64,000 nt of DNA from Taibaiella sp041660405 (GCA_041660405.1 JBAZWL010000016.1:41088-105087); one strand, 5' to 3'; shown: positions 1 to 9,015, numbered from the stretch's first letter. Notes: generated from the sequence alone by a model not told the origin. Numbers and translations are program-made.

Positions 1-1110
1 CAAGGCGATGAAGCTGATAGAGGAATGCAATTAACCATGACTGTACCAGCTGGTTTAACCATGATCGGTAATGGGAAATGTATCATTGAAAATAAAGAAT
101 CTGATCCTGGAAAGGCTTACTGGACCTGGAGTGTAATCAATCCTATCAATAATTACGACATCTCATTTTACATTGGCGACTATGTGCATTGGTCCGATAC
201 TTTGAATGGTGTAAAAGGTAAACTTAGTCTTGATTATTGGGTGCTGCGCGAAAATCTTTCCAAGGCAAAAAAACAATTTGAAGTAGTAAAACCTATGCTG
301 CATTGTTTCGAAGAAAAAATGGGGCCTTATCCTTTTTACGAAGATGGTTATAAACTGGTAGATGCGCCTTATTTAGGTATGGAACACCAAAGTGCGGTAG
401 CGTATGGCAATGAGTATAAAATGGGCTATAAAGGTAAAGATAGAAGCAAGACTGGCGTTGGCTTAAAGTTTGACTTCATTATTATTCATGAAAGTGGTCA
501 TGAATGGTTTGGAAACAGCATAACAACATCTGATAAAGCCGATACCTGGGTTCATGAAGGTTTTACAACTTATACCGAAACGATATTTGCAGAATGCCTT
601 TTGAGAAAAGAAAAAGCCTTTACATATCAACGAGGTAAAAGATCGTTGATGCGCAATGACAAGCCTGTACAAGGCAATTATAATGAGTGTGATGGAGGTA
701 GTGGAGATCATTATGATAAAGCGGCATTTATGATCCATATGATCCGTTTGATCATGAATGACGATGCTAAGTTCTTTGCTATGCTAAAGGAAATGAACAA
801 CCGGTTTTATCATAAAATCATTACTGGTAAAGACATGGAGCAATTTATTAATGAATATTCAGGAAAGACTTTTGATAAAGTTTTTGATCAATATTTAAGG
901 AGCAAAGAGATACCTGAATTAGAAATGGTAAAAAAGAAAAATGAACTATCTTATCGTTGGATCAATTGTGTAAGCGGATTTGATATGCCGGTATTAGTAT
1001 TTGCCGACGGAAAAGAAATGTGGCTTTACCCAACAACAGAGTGGGGAAGTAATAAGAGGAAGAAGTATAAGAAAGTTACTTTGAGCAAAGATTTTTTGGT
1101 TGTAAAATAA
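1..1110 (+). CDS. M1 family zinc aminopeptidase, C-terminal part (5' end outside window)
   Basis: The frame is open from base 1, so the N-terminus lies to the left. The visible part has the gluzincin signature HESGHEWFGN (from about base 487), where the two His bind zinc and the Glu is the catalytic base. The third ligand Glu follows 18 residues later in VHEGFTTY. Upstream is LGMEHQSA, the counterpart of the GxMEN substrate-binding motif, with His in place of Asn. The C-terminal 150 residues or so are helical and end in a short beta-rich tail. M1 enzymes remove N-terminal residues from peptides; in Bacteroidota many are exported, but the signal peptide is not visible here. Family assignment is firm, substrate is not known. 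Confidence 0.93.
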   Translation, partial: QGDEADRGMQLTMTVPAGLTMIGNGKCIIENKESDPGKAYWTWSVINPINNYDISFYIGDYVHWSDTLNGVKGKLSLDYWVLRENLSKAKKQFEVVKPMLHCFEEKMGPYPFYEDGYKLVDAPYLGMEHQSAVAYGNEYKMGYKGKDRSKTGVGLKFDFIIIHESGHEWFGNSITTSDKADTWVHEGFTTYTETIFAECLLRKEKAFTYQRGKRSLMRNDKPVQGNYNECDGGSGDHYDKAAFMIHMIRLIMNDDAKFFAMLKEMNNRFYHKIITGKDMEQFINEYSGKTFDKVFDQYLRSKEIPELEMVKKKNELSYRWINCVSGFDMPVLVFADGKEMWLYPTTEWGSNKRKKYKKVTLSKDFLVVK

Positions 1111-1118
1111 CCTTCCGG

Positions 1119-1430
1119 CTATGTTACAATCTTCATTCTTATATTCCACTCTTCTTCAGGATTTTGATAATCACATAAAACAGCTTGAATAATAATTATG
1201 TCATTTGTAATGTCATAATGTGCTGCATATGGGAATGTGTCAAGATGAGCAAATCTAATGTTATCATATCGTAGGGAACGATAAAGAGGATTCCTGGCAA
1301 TTTGCGAGAATTGTTTTTGAAGATCTACGTAAAACCTTTTACCTAATCCCTTTTTCTTTTCATTGTAATAATCAATTGCGTTTTGTATTTCATCTACAGC
1401 TTCAGGAGTAATAATAAGTTTGTACTTCAT
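1119..1430 (-). CDS. RelE/ParE-superfamily toxin
   Basis: A protein of 103 residues with the ParE/RelE pattern: an N-terminal strand (YKLIITPEAVDEI), a helix with YYNEKKKGLGKRFY, then the typical segment NPLYRSLRYDNIRFAHLDTF followed by a YDITNDIIIIQAVL strand. Family members are gyrase poisons (ParE) or ribosome-dependent mRNases (RelE); the sequence does not tell which. Its start overlaps the stop of the upstream antitoxin gene by one base, so the two are translationally coupled. Confidence 0.85.
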   Translation of the reverse strand: MKYKLIITPEAVDEIQNAIDYYNEKKKGLGKRFYVDLQKQFSQIARNPLYRSLRYDNIRFAHLDTFPYAAHYDITNDIIIIQAVLCDYQNPEEEWNIRMKIVT

Positions 1431-1672
1431 TAATCAGTTTTAATAGTTTTTTGTATCTCCTCCCATGATTTAAGTTCTTGTGGATTTTCAAGATAATATT
1501 GTTGTCTCTTTTGCACAAGCTCTTTCTGCCACGAAGGTATATAGGAAGCCGTTTCTTCATTTTCTTCCTCTACTGTAATTACTACTGATTTCCCTTTAAA
1601 AGCAATTTTTATTGCTTCCAGAATATCTGGATTGATTTCTGACACTGATTTGAAATGATATGTTGTGTACAT
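1430..1672 (-). CDS. antitoxin of the ParE/RelE-type module (addiction-module family)
   Basis: An 80-residue acidic protein lying directly upstream of the toxin on the same strand. The N-terminal half (INPDILEAIKIAFKGKSVVITVEEE) resembles antitoxins whose N-terminus forms a small beta-alpha dimer. The C-terminal half (WQKELVQKRQQYYLENPQEL) is the helical toxin-wrapping region, with the P..L-SWEEI ending common in addiction-module proteins. It should neutralise the toxin and repress the operon as a complex. Module identity is clear from pair order and size; the exact family is less sure. Confidence 0.78.
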   Translation of the reverse strand: MYTTYHFKSVSEINPDILEAIKIAFKGKSVVITVEEENEETASYIPSWQKELVQKRQQYYLENPQELKSWEEIQKTIKTD

Positions 1673-1719
1673 CTTTTTATTGGTTTAGCATCAACATGGT
1701 TAAACAAATTCTTTTTTAC

Positions 1720-2826
1720 TTATTTTGCTTTCTTCATATCGTCCAGTTGCTTCTGGGCCGCTTTTTTCAGCGGAGCTCCGGCATCTATTACACGTTCAAA
1801 TAACTTTCTTGCTTTGCGGTCCTTCTTTAATAACCTATTGCAAACCCCCGAATAATACACCGCTTCCCAATGTTTAGGATCGCCTTTATCTGACTCTACT
1901 GATTTGAAATATAACAATGCACTGGCATAATTTTTCTGCTTATATTTTTGCATGCCCAATTCAAAATCCGAAGGCTCGTCTTTAGATTCTTCTTTGGGTT
2001 TTGAAACTGCGGGCACTGCAGCAACCTTTTTCATCGCAATTTCAGGTTGCTCTTTTTCATCTGCTTCAGTGGTTTTAGAAGCGGCTATAGATTGTTGATT
2101 TTCCGCTGCTATTTTACCTTTGCCACTATCGCCATTGGCAGCTAAAGCATGCGATGTACTATCTTTAATTGCTTTTAATTTCTGTTCTTCTCTTTTTGCC
2201 AGGTAAATAGAATCTGAATGTTTTTTCTCTCCTACTTTATTTAATGAATCCTGCTGGCCCGGAGCTACGGCCTGCATCGCAATTGGTCTTTCCGAATCCG
2301 TAGCCGGTTCAGCATAAGACGGCTGGTTGATGTGTTCAGCTATTTGCCTTTCGCTATTTTCTTTATTAAATTTAAAATACCATAAAGCTCCACACGCCAA
2401 AACCAGCGCTGCAGCAATGCCTATTGGTCTGGCCCATCGCTTGCGTGGCCGGAAAGGATTGGTATGAACGTCGTTTTTATTATCTTGTTCAGTGGTATGC
2501 TGGGCAGTAGTTTTGGCAAGAGGAATTACCGTTTCTGTTTTTTCCGGTTTAGCTGCAACAGGTGCTTCTTTCTTCTCTTTTGGTTTTTCTTTAGGTGTGG
2601 TATTAGGTAATACTGGTGGCACCATAGACGCCAACAGACTGTCTATATCCAATTGCGTTTCCATACCTTCCAAAGCATCGTTGCACAGGGCACAACTACT
2701 CAAATGAAGCTCGACTGCACGCAACTCTTCCGGATAAAGCGTATGCTTTAAATAGCCGGTCAGCTGCCCTTTACTAAGGCAGGAGCTGTTTTCCAGAATT
2801 TGTAATAGCCTATCGTCAGTGTTCAT
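1720..2826 (-). CDS. anti-sigma factor-like membrane protein with zinc finger and TPR-like tail
   Basis: Residues 20-50 carry a zf-HC2-like H-x3-C-x2-C element (HLSSCALC), typical of zinc-binding anti-sigma domains that hold an ECF sigma factor. A single membrane helix (IGIAAALVLACGALWYF) sits near residues 135-152. A low-complexity, Lys/Glu-rich linker follows, and the last 85 residues (FELGMQKYKQKNYASALLYF) form tetratricopeptide-like helices. The gene starts 7 bases after the sigma gene, so they form one operon. The periplasmic TPR part could sense envelope state. Function is inferred from the domain order and the neighbour. Confidence 0.8.
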   Translation of the reverse strand: MNTDDRLLQILENSSCLSKGQLTGYLKHTLYPEELRAVELHLSSCALCNDALEGMETQLDIDSLLASMVPPVLPNTTPKEKPKEKKEAPVAAKPEKTETVIPLAKTTAQHTTEQDNKNDVHTNPFRPRKRWARPIGIAAALVLACGALWYFKFNKENSERQIAEHINQPSYAEPATDSERPIAMQAVAPGQQDSLNKVGEKKHSDSIYLAKREEQKLKAIKDSTSHALAANGDSGKGKIAAENQQSIAASKTTEADEKEQPEIAMKKVAAVPAVSKPKEESKDEPSDFELGMQKYKQKNYASALLYFKSVESDKGDPKHWEAVYYSGVCNRLLKKDRKARKLFERVIDAGAPLKKAAQKQLDDMKKAK

Positions 2827-2833
2827 AATCGGG

Positions 2834-3463
2834 TTACGCAGTTGTTTTTTGCCGCAAGCAGTTTTTCAGATTTCTTCTGCCATTCTGAATGTGGCTTTTT
2901 ACCTGTTTGTCAGAAAAGCCTGTCAGCACAGCTGTTTCATTATAGCTTTTTTGTTCCAGGTAGAAATGATGAATGCAATTGCGTTGTTCTGTGTTCAATG
3001 CTTTCAGGCACAAATTCAGATTCAGTAACAACTGTTCTTCATTTATCTTATGATGCAGATTATCTTCATATTCCATAATGTCCATATCCCACTCTGCCAC
3101 TATTTTCTGATTCGGATCATTTTTGCGCAACTCCATCAGGCAATGATTTTTAATTACCTGGTAAAACCACGGTTTAAACTTACGGATCTGGTAATTATGA
3201 GCATCAGTCCACAGTTTGGTGAAAATTACCTGAACGGCATCTTTGGAAACATCCGGCGATTTAAGGTACTTGATACACATACCTAATGCGAGATGTACAT
3301 ATCGCTGGTACAAAGTACTGAATGCCTCCTGGTCCTGCTTGGAAATAATACGGTGAAGCAGGTCTTCATCATTTAAATTCCGGTAGTTGCTGCCTGCCAA
3401 GGGATTGTATTTTAGGTGAAAACATTTGTTGTAAAAATAGGGTATTCTATAATTATCAAACAC
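2834..3463 (-). CDS. RNA polymerase sigma-70 factor, ECF subfamily
   Basis: A 209-residue protein with region 2 (DQEAFSTLYQRYVHLALGMCIKYL, then DAVQVIFTKLW and FKPWFYQVIKNHCL) and region 4 (ALNTEQRNCIHHFYLEQKSYNETA followed by the HTH segment GFSDKQVKSHIQNGRRNLK). This is the normal layout of an ECF factor. The first 35 residues before NDEDLLHRI are longer than usual, so the true start could be a later, non-ATG codon. It is the first gene of the operon with the anti-sigma-like gene and diverges from the GNAT gene. Confidence 0.9.
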   Translation of the reverse strand: MFDNYRIPYFYNKCFHLKYNPLAGSNYRNLNDEDLLHRIISKQDQEAFSTLYQRYVHLALGMCIKYLKSPDVSKDAVQVIFTKLWTDAHNYQIRKFKPWFYQVIKNHCLMELRKNDPNQKIVAEWDMDIMEYEDNLHHKINEEQLLLNLNLCLKALNTEQRNCIHHFYLEQKSYNETAVLTGFSDKQVKSHIQNGRRNLKNCLRQKTTA

Positions 3464-3515
3464 TTAAAACGAATAAATATTCTTGTTCTGATTATTAAAA
3501 TAAACATAAAGCGGA

Positions 3516-3523
3516 TATATTTG
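3516..3523 (+). promoter_or_regulatory. Bacteroidota-type -7 box for the GNAT gene
   Basis: TATATTTG matches the TAnnTTTG -7 consensus of Bacteroidota exactly. It ends only four bases before the ATG at 3528, so transcription would begin at or next to the start codon. No convincing -33 TTTG is visible at the usual distance. Confidence 0.4.
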
Positions 3524-3527
3524 TAAT

Positions 3528-4010
3528 ATGGGTATAAAGAATGAGGTACAAATAAGATATGCTGTAAGATCTGATGCTGATGTGATGATGTTGCTCATAA
3601 AGGAGTTGGCACTATTCGAGAATGCACCGGAAGAAGTCACCGTTTCTATGGATCATTTTGTAGAAAGTGGTTTTGGTCCGGAGCCGGTATGGTGGGCTTT
3701 GGTAGCCGTTATTCCCGCTTCGGAAGGTAGATCTGAGCAGATTATAGGATTTGCATTATATTACATTCGTTATTCGACCTGGAAGGGGCGCAGGCTGTAC
3801 CTTGAAGACCTGATAGTGAATGAAGCATGGCGTGGAAAAGGAATTGGTACCTTATTGATGGATGCCCTTATTTTAGAAGCAAAAAAGAGCGGAAAGTTCA
3901 GTGGTATGATGTGGCAGGTGTTGGACTGGAATGAACCGGCAATTAAGTTTTATGAAAAATACAATGCACAGTTCGATGGGTCGTGGATCAACGTAAGTTT
4001 AACAGTGTAA
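3528..4010 (+). CDS. GNAT family N-acetyltransferase (diamine acetyltransferase-like)
   Basis: A 160-residue single-domain GNAT protein. The acetyl-CoA pyrophosphate loop is VNEAWRGKGIGTLLMDAL at about residues 103-120, and the substrate-side strand is LYLEDLIV. The ending WNEPAIKFYEKYNAQFDGSW is typical of spermidine/spermine-type acetyltransferases in Bacteroidota, so a small polyamine-like amine is a plausible acceptor. It is a single gene divergent from the sigma-factor operon. Family is certain, substrate is a guess. Confidence 0.88.
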   Translation: MGIKNEVQIRYAVRSDADVMMLLIKELALFENAPEEVTVSMDHFVESGFGPEPVWWALVAVIPASEGRSEQIIGFALYYIRYSTWKGRRLYLEDLIVNEAWRGKGIGTLLMDALILEAKKSGKFSGMMWQVLDWNEPAIKFYEKYNAQFDGSWINVSLTV

Positions 4011-4080
4011 ATTTTTTCCGGAAAAATAATGCGGACATAGCAGAATAACAGTATTTTAGCAGCCTACTAATATTCGCATA

Positions 4081-4842
4081 ATGGAATTAGAAATTAAAAC
4101 GCTCGGCAAATTCAAGTTCGTAGAAGAAGGCGAAGGTGAACCACTTATATTATTGCATGGTCTTTTTGGAGCATTGAGCAATTTCAAAGATCTTTTTGAC
4201 CATTTTAAGTCCAGATATAAAGTAATTATTCCCATGTTGCCTTTGTTTGAGCTTGGTCTGGATACAGGCGTGGGTTCATTGGCAAAATATGTTCAGAAAT
4301 TTATAGAGGTACGTGAATTTGATAAGGTACACCTTATGGGCAATTCCCTGGGAGGCCATATAGGACTGATTTATACCTTGAGCCACCAGGAAAAAGTGAA
4401 GACATTGACCCTTACCGGTAGCTCGGGATTATTTGAAAATGGTATGGGCGAAACGTATCCTAAGCGTGGCGATTATGAATTTATCCGTAAAAAAACGGAA
4501 TTGACCTTTTATGATCCTGCGGTGGCTACAAAAGATCTTGTTGATGAGATTTATGCTATTGTAAATAATCGCCTGAAAGCGATTAAAATTATTGCGCTTG
4601 CAAAATCTGCTATCCGGAATAATCTTAGCGAAGAGTTGAGGGACATTAAAGTGCCAACCTGTCTGATATGGGGTAAAAACGATACAATTACGCCGCCAAT
4701 GGTTGCTGAAGAGTTCAAACAACTATTGCCCAATTCTGAATTACATTGGATAGATAAATGCGGACATGCACCTATGATGGAGGTTCCGGGAGAATTTAAT
4801 AAAATACTTTCCACCTTTTTAGAACAACATAGAGCAAATTGA
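4081..4842 (+). CDS. alpha/beta hydrolase
   Basis: A 253-residue alpha/beta-hydrolase fold protein. The oxyanion region is LILLHGLFGALSNF, the nucleophile elbow is GNSLGG (Ser near residue 88), the acid is in IWGKNDTITPP, and the catalytic His is in KCGHAPMMEVP. All three catalytic residues are present, so it should be active as an esterase or C-C hydrolase. The substrate cannot be read from the sequence. It has no signal peptide, so it is probably cytoplasmic. Confidence 0.9.
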   Translation: MELEIKTLGKFKFVEEGEGEPLILLHGLFGALSNFKDLFDHFKSRYKVIIPMLPLFELGLDTGVGSLAKYVQKFIEVREFDKVHLMGNSLGGHIGLIYTLSHQEKVKTLTLTGSSGLFENGMGETYPKRGDYEFIRKKTELTFYDPAVATKDLVDEIYAIVNNRLKAIKIIALAKSAIRNNLSEELRDIKVPTCLIWGKNDTITPPMVAEEFKQLLPNSELHWIDKCGHAPMMEVPGEFNKILSTFLEQHRAN

Positions 4843-4954
4843 TATATTATGCGATAAAGGTATCAGGATTTCTTATGTGCTTTTAAACATCTGTGGAACA
4901 GAATTTGACGTTGATTAATTGTGGTAATAGAAGATAATTTAAATTGAAAAAGAA

Positions 4955-5617
4955 ATGTTCGTTCATCAGCTCATATCGACAGACATCCCTGTACTTCATC
5001 CTGCCGATACAGGAGATAAAGCGTTGCAACTCATGCAGGAATTGCATGTAGCGCACTTATCAATGGTAGATGGGGAAGAATATAAAGCATTGGTACGTGA
5101 AGATGATATCCTGAACTGGGAAACACCTGAAGCGCCTTTATCATCAGCTGAATTTTTAAATTTCCGGCCTGTTGTATATGGCAATCAGCATCCATACGAG
5201 GCTATAAGAAGAGCGGTGGAGCAGAATATCTCCGTGGTTCCGGTTATCAGTGAGGAAAATAAATACCTGGGTTCTATTGGTCGGGATGATTTGCTGGAAT
5301 ATTTAAGCAAAAATTCCGGATTAGACCAATCGGGTGGTATTATTTCCCTTGAAATGAAGCCAGTAGACTATAGCCTATCTGAAATCTCCAGGATATGCGA
5401 AAATAACGATGTCATATTACTAAATGTCCAGGTATTCACTTTCCCTGATAAAGAAATGATGGAAGTAGTATTGAAAACGAATACTAAGGAAATACAATCC
5501 CTGATCGCTTCATTTGAACGGTATGAATACACGGTAAAAGAAGTATTTGGCGAGATGCCGGCTATGGAGAGCATGCTGGACCGGTATCAATCGCTTATGC
5601 ACTATATCAATATGTGA
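4955..5617 (+). CDS. CBS-domain protein
   Basis: A 220-residue protein with two CBS motifs in the first 130 residues (IPVLHPADTGDKALQLMQEL and the paired HPYEAIRRAVEQNISVVPVI with YLGSIGRDDLLEYL). CBS pairs usually bind adenine nucleotides. The remaining 90 residues look ACT-like (EMKPVDYSLSEISRICENN), another small-ligand fold. It may act as a stand-alone regulatory module. The target is unknown. Confidence 0.82.
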   Translation: MFVHQLISTDIPVLHPADTGDKALQLMQELHVAHLSMVDGEEYKALVREDDILNWETPEAPLSSAEFLNFRPVVYGNQHPYEAIRRAVEQNISVVPVISEENKYLGSIGRDDLLEYLSKNSGLDQSGGIISLEMKPVDYSLSEISRICENNDVILLNVQVFTFPDKEMMEVVLKTNTKEIQSLIASFERYEYTVKEVFGEMPAMESMLDRYQSLMHYINM

Positions 5618-5622
5618 AATTA

Positions 5623-5687
5623 ATTAGCTAATATGCTAATTAGCAAATGTGAAAATTAGCATATCAGCACATTAGCTAATTTTCACA
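5623..5687. repeat. nested inverted repeats, possible terminator
   Basis: TGTGAAAATTAGC (5648-5660) and GCTAATTTTCACA (5675-5687) are perfect 13-base inverted arms around a 14-base loop, followed by a T-rich stretch. A second pairing is possible between ATTAGCTAAT plus ATGCTAATT (5623-5641) and AATTAGCAT plus ATTAGCTAAT (5654-5680). The two folds exclude each other. It sits between the CBS gene and the ABC gene and may end the CBS transcript. Confidence 0.55.
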
Positions 5688-5712
5688 TTTTCAAATTTTT
5701 ACATTCCAAGAT

Positions 5713-6468
5713 ATGGCAATCATTAGTGTTCAGAACCTGGTAAAGAAATATGGGAATTTTACTGCGGTAAATGGTTTAAGTTTTGAAGTAGAAGAAGGAG
5801 AAGTTTTTGGATTGTTAGGCCCTAATGGTGCGGGCAAAACAACGACATTGGAAATAATAGAAACACTTCGCGAAAAAACTTCCGGAACAGTAATTGTTGA
5901 TGGTAAAAACCTGGATACACAACCTAATGAAATTAAGAAAGTAATAGGCGTTCAATTACAGGCTGCGGGCTTTTACCCCAATCTTAATTTGAAAGAACTA
6001 ATTGCTCTCTTTGCTGGCTTATACAATGTAAAAGTTGATCCAATGGTTTTATTGAAAAGTGTAAACCTGGAAGATAAAGCCAAAGCCAAATTCAAAGAAC
6101 TATCCGGTGGGCAAAAGCAAAGATTCTCCATTGCTACCACGATCATTAATAAACCTAAAATTATTTTCCTGGATGAACCTACTACCGGTCTGGATCCACA
6201 GGCACGGCGCAATTTGTGGGATTTGATCAGAGAACTGAAAGCTACAGGCACTACTGTGGTCATCACCACTCATTATATGGATGAAGCCGAAGAACTTTGC
6301 GATAGGGTAGCTATTGTAGATAGCGGAAAAATTATTTCCCTGAATACGCCGGATAATATGATCGATGATCTTATTGCCACTGGGTTTGAACGTAAGAAAA
6401 AAGTAAAAGAAGCTAACCTGGAAGATGTATTTATTGCGTTGACCGGAAAAGAACTTAGAGAGGAATAA
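5713..6468 (+). CDS. ABC transporter ATP-binding protein
   Basis: A 251-residue ABC ATPase with Walker A GPNGAGKTT (about residues 36-44), Q-loop near VQLQAAGFYP, signature LSGGQKQR, Walker B IIFLDEPTTGLDP and switch His in VITTHYMDEAEELCDR. The arrangement is that of DrrA/CcmA-type ABC-2 exporters. No permease gene lies next to it: the next gene is on the other strand after a terminator. The partner must be elsewhere, or the gene has become separated. Confidence 0.92.
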   Translation: MAIISVQNLVKKYGNFTAVNGLSFEVEEGEVFGLLGPNGAGKTTTLEIIETLREKTSGTVIVDGKNLDTQPNEIKKVIGVQLQAAGFYPNLNLKELIALFAGLYNVKVDPMVLLKSVNLEDKAKAKFKELSGGQKQRFSIATTIINKPKIIFLDEPTTGLDPQARRNLWDLIRELKATGTTVVITTHYMDEAEELCDRVAIVDSGKIISLNTPDNMIDDLIATGFERKKKVKEANLEDVFIALTGKELREE

Positions 6469-6489
6469 CAAATTAAACGTGCAGATATA

Positions 6490-6520
6490 ACAATGGCCGG
6501 AACTTGTTTCCGGCCATTGT
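6490..6520. terminator. terminator hairpin between convergent genes
   Basis: ACAATGGCCGGAA and TTCCGGCCATTGT are perfect 13-base arms around a short CTTGT-type loop, followed by TCATTT. It lies between the ABC gene and the convergent EnvC-like gene and can serve both. Confidence 0.8.
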
Positions 6521-6541
6521 TCATTTATATATTCTTTAAAA

Positions 6542-8029
6542 TTATCGTGCTATCCAATCTGAAGGATTTACGGTAAAAAAGCTGCTGTTATTACCAATTT
6601 TCCATACCTGGAAATTCATAATGTTATCCCCTTCATCATTTTTGCCGGCACGGCCTATAATCTGGCGCGCACTTACTTTGTCACCCACTTTTACAGATGC
6701 ACCGGAAAGGTTGGTGTAAACAGTGAAATATTCGCCGTGGCTGATCATTACCATGGTCCCGTCGATATTTGCCAGGCGTACAACTGTGCCTTCAAATACT
6801 GATCTAACAGGAGCGCCTTCGCCGGTGGTAATATCTACGCCATTGTTCTCTTCAATCACTTTCGGGAACAGCTTATTAGGATGTTTACCATAAGCGCCGG
6901 AAATAAATCCTTTCTCTACTGGCCATGGCAATCTGCCCCTGTTTGCTGCAAAACTATTGGATACTGCCTGCACATCGGGCGTAAGGCTAAGTTTATAAGA
7001 TGTTTTCTCTACAGCTGCGGCTGGTGGTGGAACATAAGGTTTATTAGCAGGAATAACGTTGGAGGCAATAGGCTTACTTGCAGGCTGTGTACCCGTTGGT
7101 TTGTTATTGGTTTGATTTGCAGGAGGCTTGCCGGTATTGAGATTTACAGTTTGATTGCCAGCCTGGTAACCAGTACCGGAATTGTTGGCTGCCGCTTTAG
7201 CAGCTGCTACACGACGGGCTTCAGCATCAGCAGCTTGTTTACGTGCCAATGCTTCTGCTGCAGCTCTGCGCCTTGCTTCTTCCTCTGCCTTTTTACGGGC
7301 CAATTCTATTTCTTTCCTGATCTGATCTTTAATAGACGATTCCAGTTTTTTTGCTGTGCGTTGATTTTGCTGAATCTGCGCCATCAACTCTTTCTCACGG
7401 CCTTTCAGTTCAGAAACAATCTGGTTGGTTTGTTGCGTTTCCTGCTGTATCTCGTTTTTCTGAACCTCTTCTACTTGTAACAATTTACCTTTTTGTGTCT
7501 TCTGAGCATTCAACACATTTATTTTCTGTGTCAACTGACCTTGCGTTACCCTGATTTTTTCTGCCTGTGCTTTGCGGTAATCCCGGTATTTGCGCAAATA
7601 CTGCATGCGCCTGATGGCATCATTAAAATCATTGGCAGAGAAAACAAAAGCCATCATATTCTGGCTTACTCTATGTTTGTATGCATAACGGATGGATTGA
7701 GCATAAGAGGCTTTCAGCGTTCCGAGATTCTTATTTAATATTTGTATTTCTTCAGCAGAAAGATGAATGCTGCCATTAATATTAGAAAGCTCGGAGTTAA
7801 TATTATTGATCAGTTTCTGGCGAGCTTCCAGCTTGGCAGTCAGGGCTTTTAGTTGTCCTAATGTTGCTTTTTTATCTTTCTTAGTGTCTTCGAGCTGCTG
7901 CTGTGTGTTTGCAATTTCATTCAGCAGACTCGCTCTTCTTTTTTCCAGATCGCTGCGGGAAGGCTGTTGGGCATAGGCTCCAACAAACAGGATCATGGAA
8001 AATATAAATAAGATATGGTATAGACGCAT
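6542..8029 (-). CDS. EnvC-like murein hydrolase activator with degenerate M23 (LytM) domain
   Basis: A 495-residue exported protein. It has a signal peptide (ILFIFSMILFVGAYAQQ), then two long coiled-coil stretches up to about residue 285 with an Ala/Arg/Glu-rich end. A Thr/Pro/Asn linker follows, then a LytM-like C-terminal domain (FISGAYGKHPNKLFP onward). The zinc-ligand positions are not conserved: the usual HxxxD is NNGVD, the HxH position is MNFQVW, and VYTNL replaces YxHL. Like EnvC, it probably activates a cell-wall amidase during division instead of cutting peptidoglycan itself. The coiled-coil plus degenerate LytM layout is characteristic. Confidence 0.88.
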   Translation of the reverse strand: MRLYHILFIFSMILFVGAYAQQPSRSDLEKRRASLLNEIANTQQQLEDTKKDKKATLGQLKALTAKLEARQKLINNINSELSNINGSIHLSAEEIQILNKNLGTLKASYAQSIRYAYKHRVSQNMMAFVFSANDFNDAIRRMQYLRKYRDYRKAQAEKIRVTQGQLTQKINVLNAQKTQKGKLLQVEEVQKNEIQQETQQTNQIVSELKGREKELMAQIQQNQRTAKKLESSIKDQIRKEIELARKKAEEEARRRAAAEALARKQAADAEARRVAAAKAAANNSGTGYQAGNQTVNLNTGKPPANQTNNKPTGTQPASKPIASNVIPANKPYVPPPAAAVEKTSYKLSLTPDVQAVSNSFAANRGRLPWPVEKGFISGAYGKHPNKLFPKVIEENNGVDITTGEGAPVRSVFEGTVVRLANIDGTMVMISHGEYFTVYTNLSGASVKVGDKVSARQIIGRAGKNDEGDNIMNFQVWKIGNNSSFFTVNPSDWIAR

Positions 8030-8198
8030 TTGTGATTTTCTGTTTCGACGAGTGGCAAAGCTAATAAAATGACTTCAAAAAGGGATATAAACATTACATA
8101 ACAACCGGTTACATACTTTAACATGATTAATTGTAATGGTTGTTATAAAGATGATGATTTATTTTTCAAATTCCATAAAGGAACGCACAGTTCTTTGT

Positions 8199-8206
8199 TA
8201 TATTTG
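8199..8206 (+). promoter_or_regulatory. Bacteroidota-type -7 box upstream of rfbF
   Basis: TATATTTG fits the TAnnTTTG -7 consensus and lies 35 bases before the ATG at 8242. That leaves room for a short leader. A clear -33 TTTG is not seen. Confidence 0.45.
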
Positions 8207-8241
8207 CGCATTGTTGATTTTTAATCACTATTTACGTCTTC

Positions 8242-9015
8242 ATGAAAGTTGTCATTTTTGCCGGTGGACGAGGAACCCGTATTTCCGAGGAATCTACTTT
8301 GCGCCCCAAACCCATGATTGAAATAGGTGGAAAACCTATACTATGGCATATTATGAAGATTTATGCTGCTTATGGTCATACAGAATTTATCATCTGTTTG
8401 GGATACAAAGGCTGGATCATCAAGGAGTATTTTGCAAACTATTTTTTGCACAATGCTGATCTGACCGTTGACCTGAAAAATAATAGTATGGAAATCCATC
8501 AGAATAATGCGGAACCATTTAAAATTTCTCTGATAGATACCGGTTTGGATACGATGACCGCAGGAAGGCTTAAACGTGTGTTACCTTATACCAATAATGA
8601 ACCTTTCATGCTTACTTACGGCGACGGAGTAAGCAATGTAAATATAGATGATCTGTTATCATTCCATAAAAACAGCGGTAAAGTTTGTACCATGACTGCC
8701 ATACAGGCTACCAGCCGTTTTGGTGTGATTAAGATGCAGGATGATGGCACCATTGATTCCTTTGAAGAAAAGCCGGAAGATAGCGGAACCTGGATCAATG
8801 GAGGCTTCTTCGTGATCAATCCGGAAATAAAAGATTACCTGGAAGGCGATATGGACGAAATTATGTGGGAAAGACAACCCATGGACAACCTTGCTGCAAA
8901 AGGACAGATTGCAGCGTATAAACATCATGATTTCTGGAAATGTATGGATACCCTTCGCGATAAAGAAGAACTGGAGCAAATGTGGGATGAACAGCCAGCC
9001 TGGAAAAAATGGTAA
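8242..9015 (+). CDS. rfbF: glucose-1-phosphate cytidylyltransferase
   Basis: A 257-residue nucleotidyltransferase beginning MKVVIFAGGRGTRISEEST, the sugar-nucleotide binding loop, followed by RPKPMIEIGGKPILWHIM. The family-specific stretches GYKGWIIKEYFANYF, TYGDGVSNVN, GGFFVINPE and HHDFWKCMDTLRDK are all present. The reaction is CTP plus glucose-1-phosphate to CDP-glucose. With the next gene it supplies CDP-4-keto-6-deoxyglucose for O-antigen or capsule sugars. Length and motifs agree with RfbF throughout. Confidence 0.95.
   Translation: MKVVIFAGGRGTRISEESTLRPKPMIEIGGKPILWHIMKIYAAYGHTEFIICLGYKGWIIKEYFANYFLHNADLTVDLKNNSMEIHQNNAEPFKISLIDTGLDTMTAGRLKRVLPYTNNEPFMLTYGDGVSNVNIDDLLSFHKNSGKVCTMTAIQATSRFGVIKMQDDGTIDSFEEKPEDSGTWINGGFFVINPEIKDYLEGDMDEIMWERQPMDNLAAKGQIAAYKHHDFWKCMDTLRDKEELEQMWDEQPAWKKW

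Noticed and set aside
7351..7554. Plus-strand frames opposite the EnvC-like gene
   Set aside because: They are antisense shadows of a coiled-coil gene with no family features or start signals.
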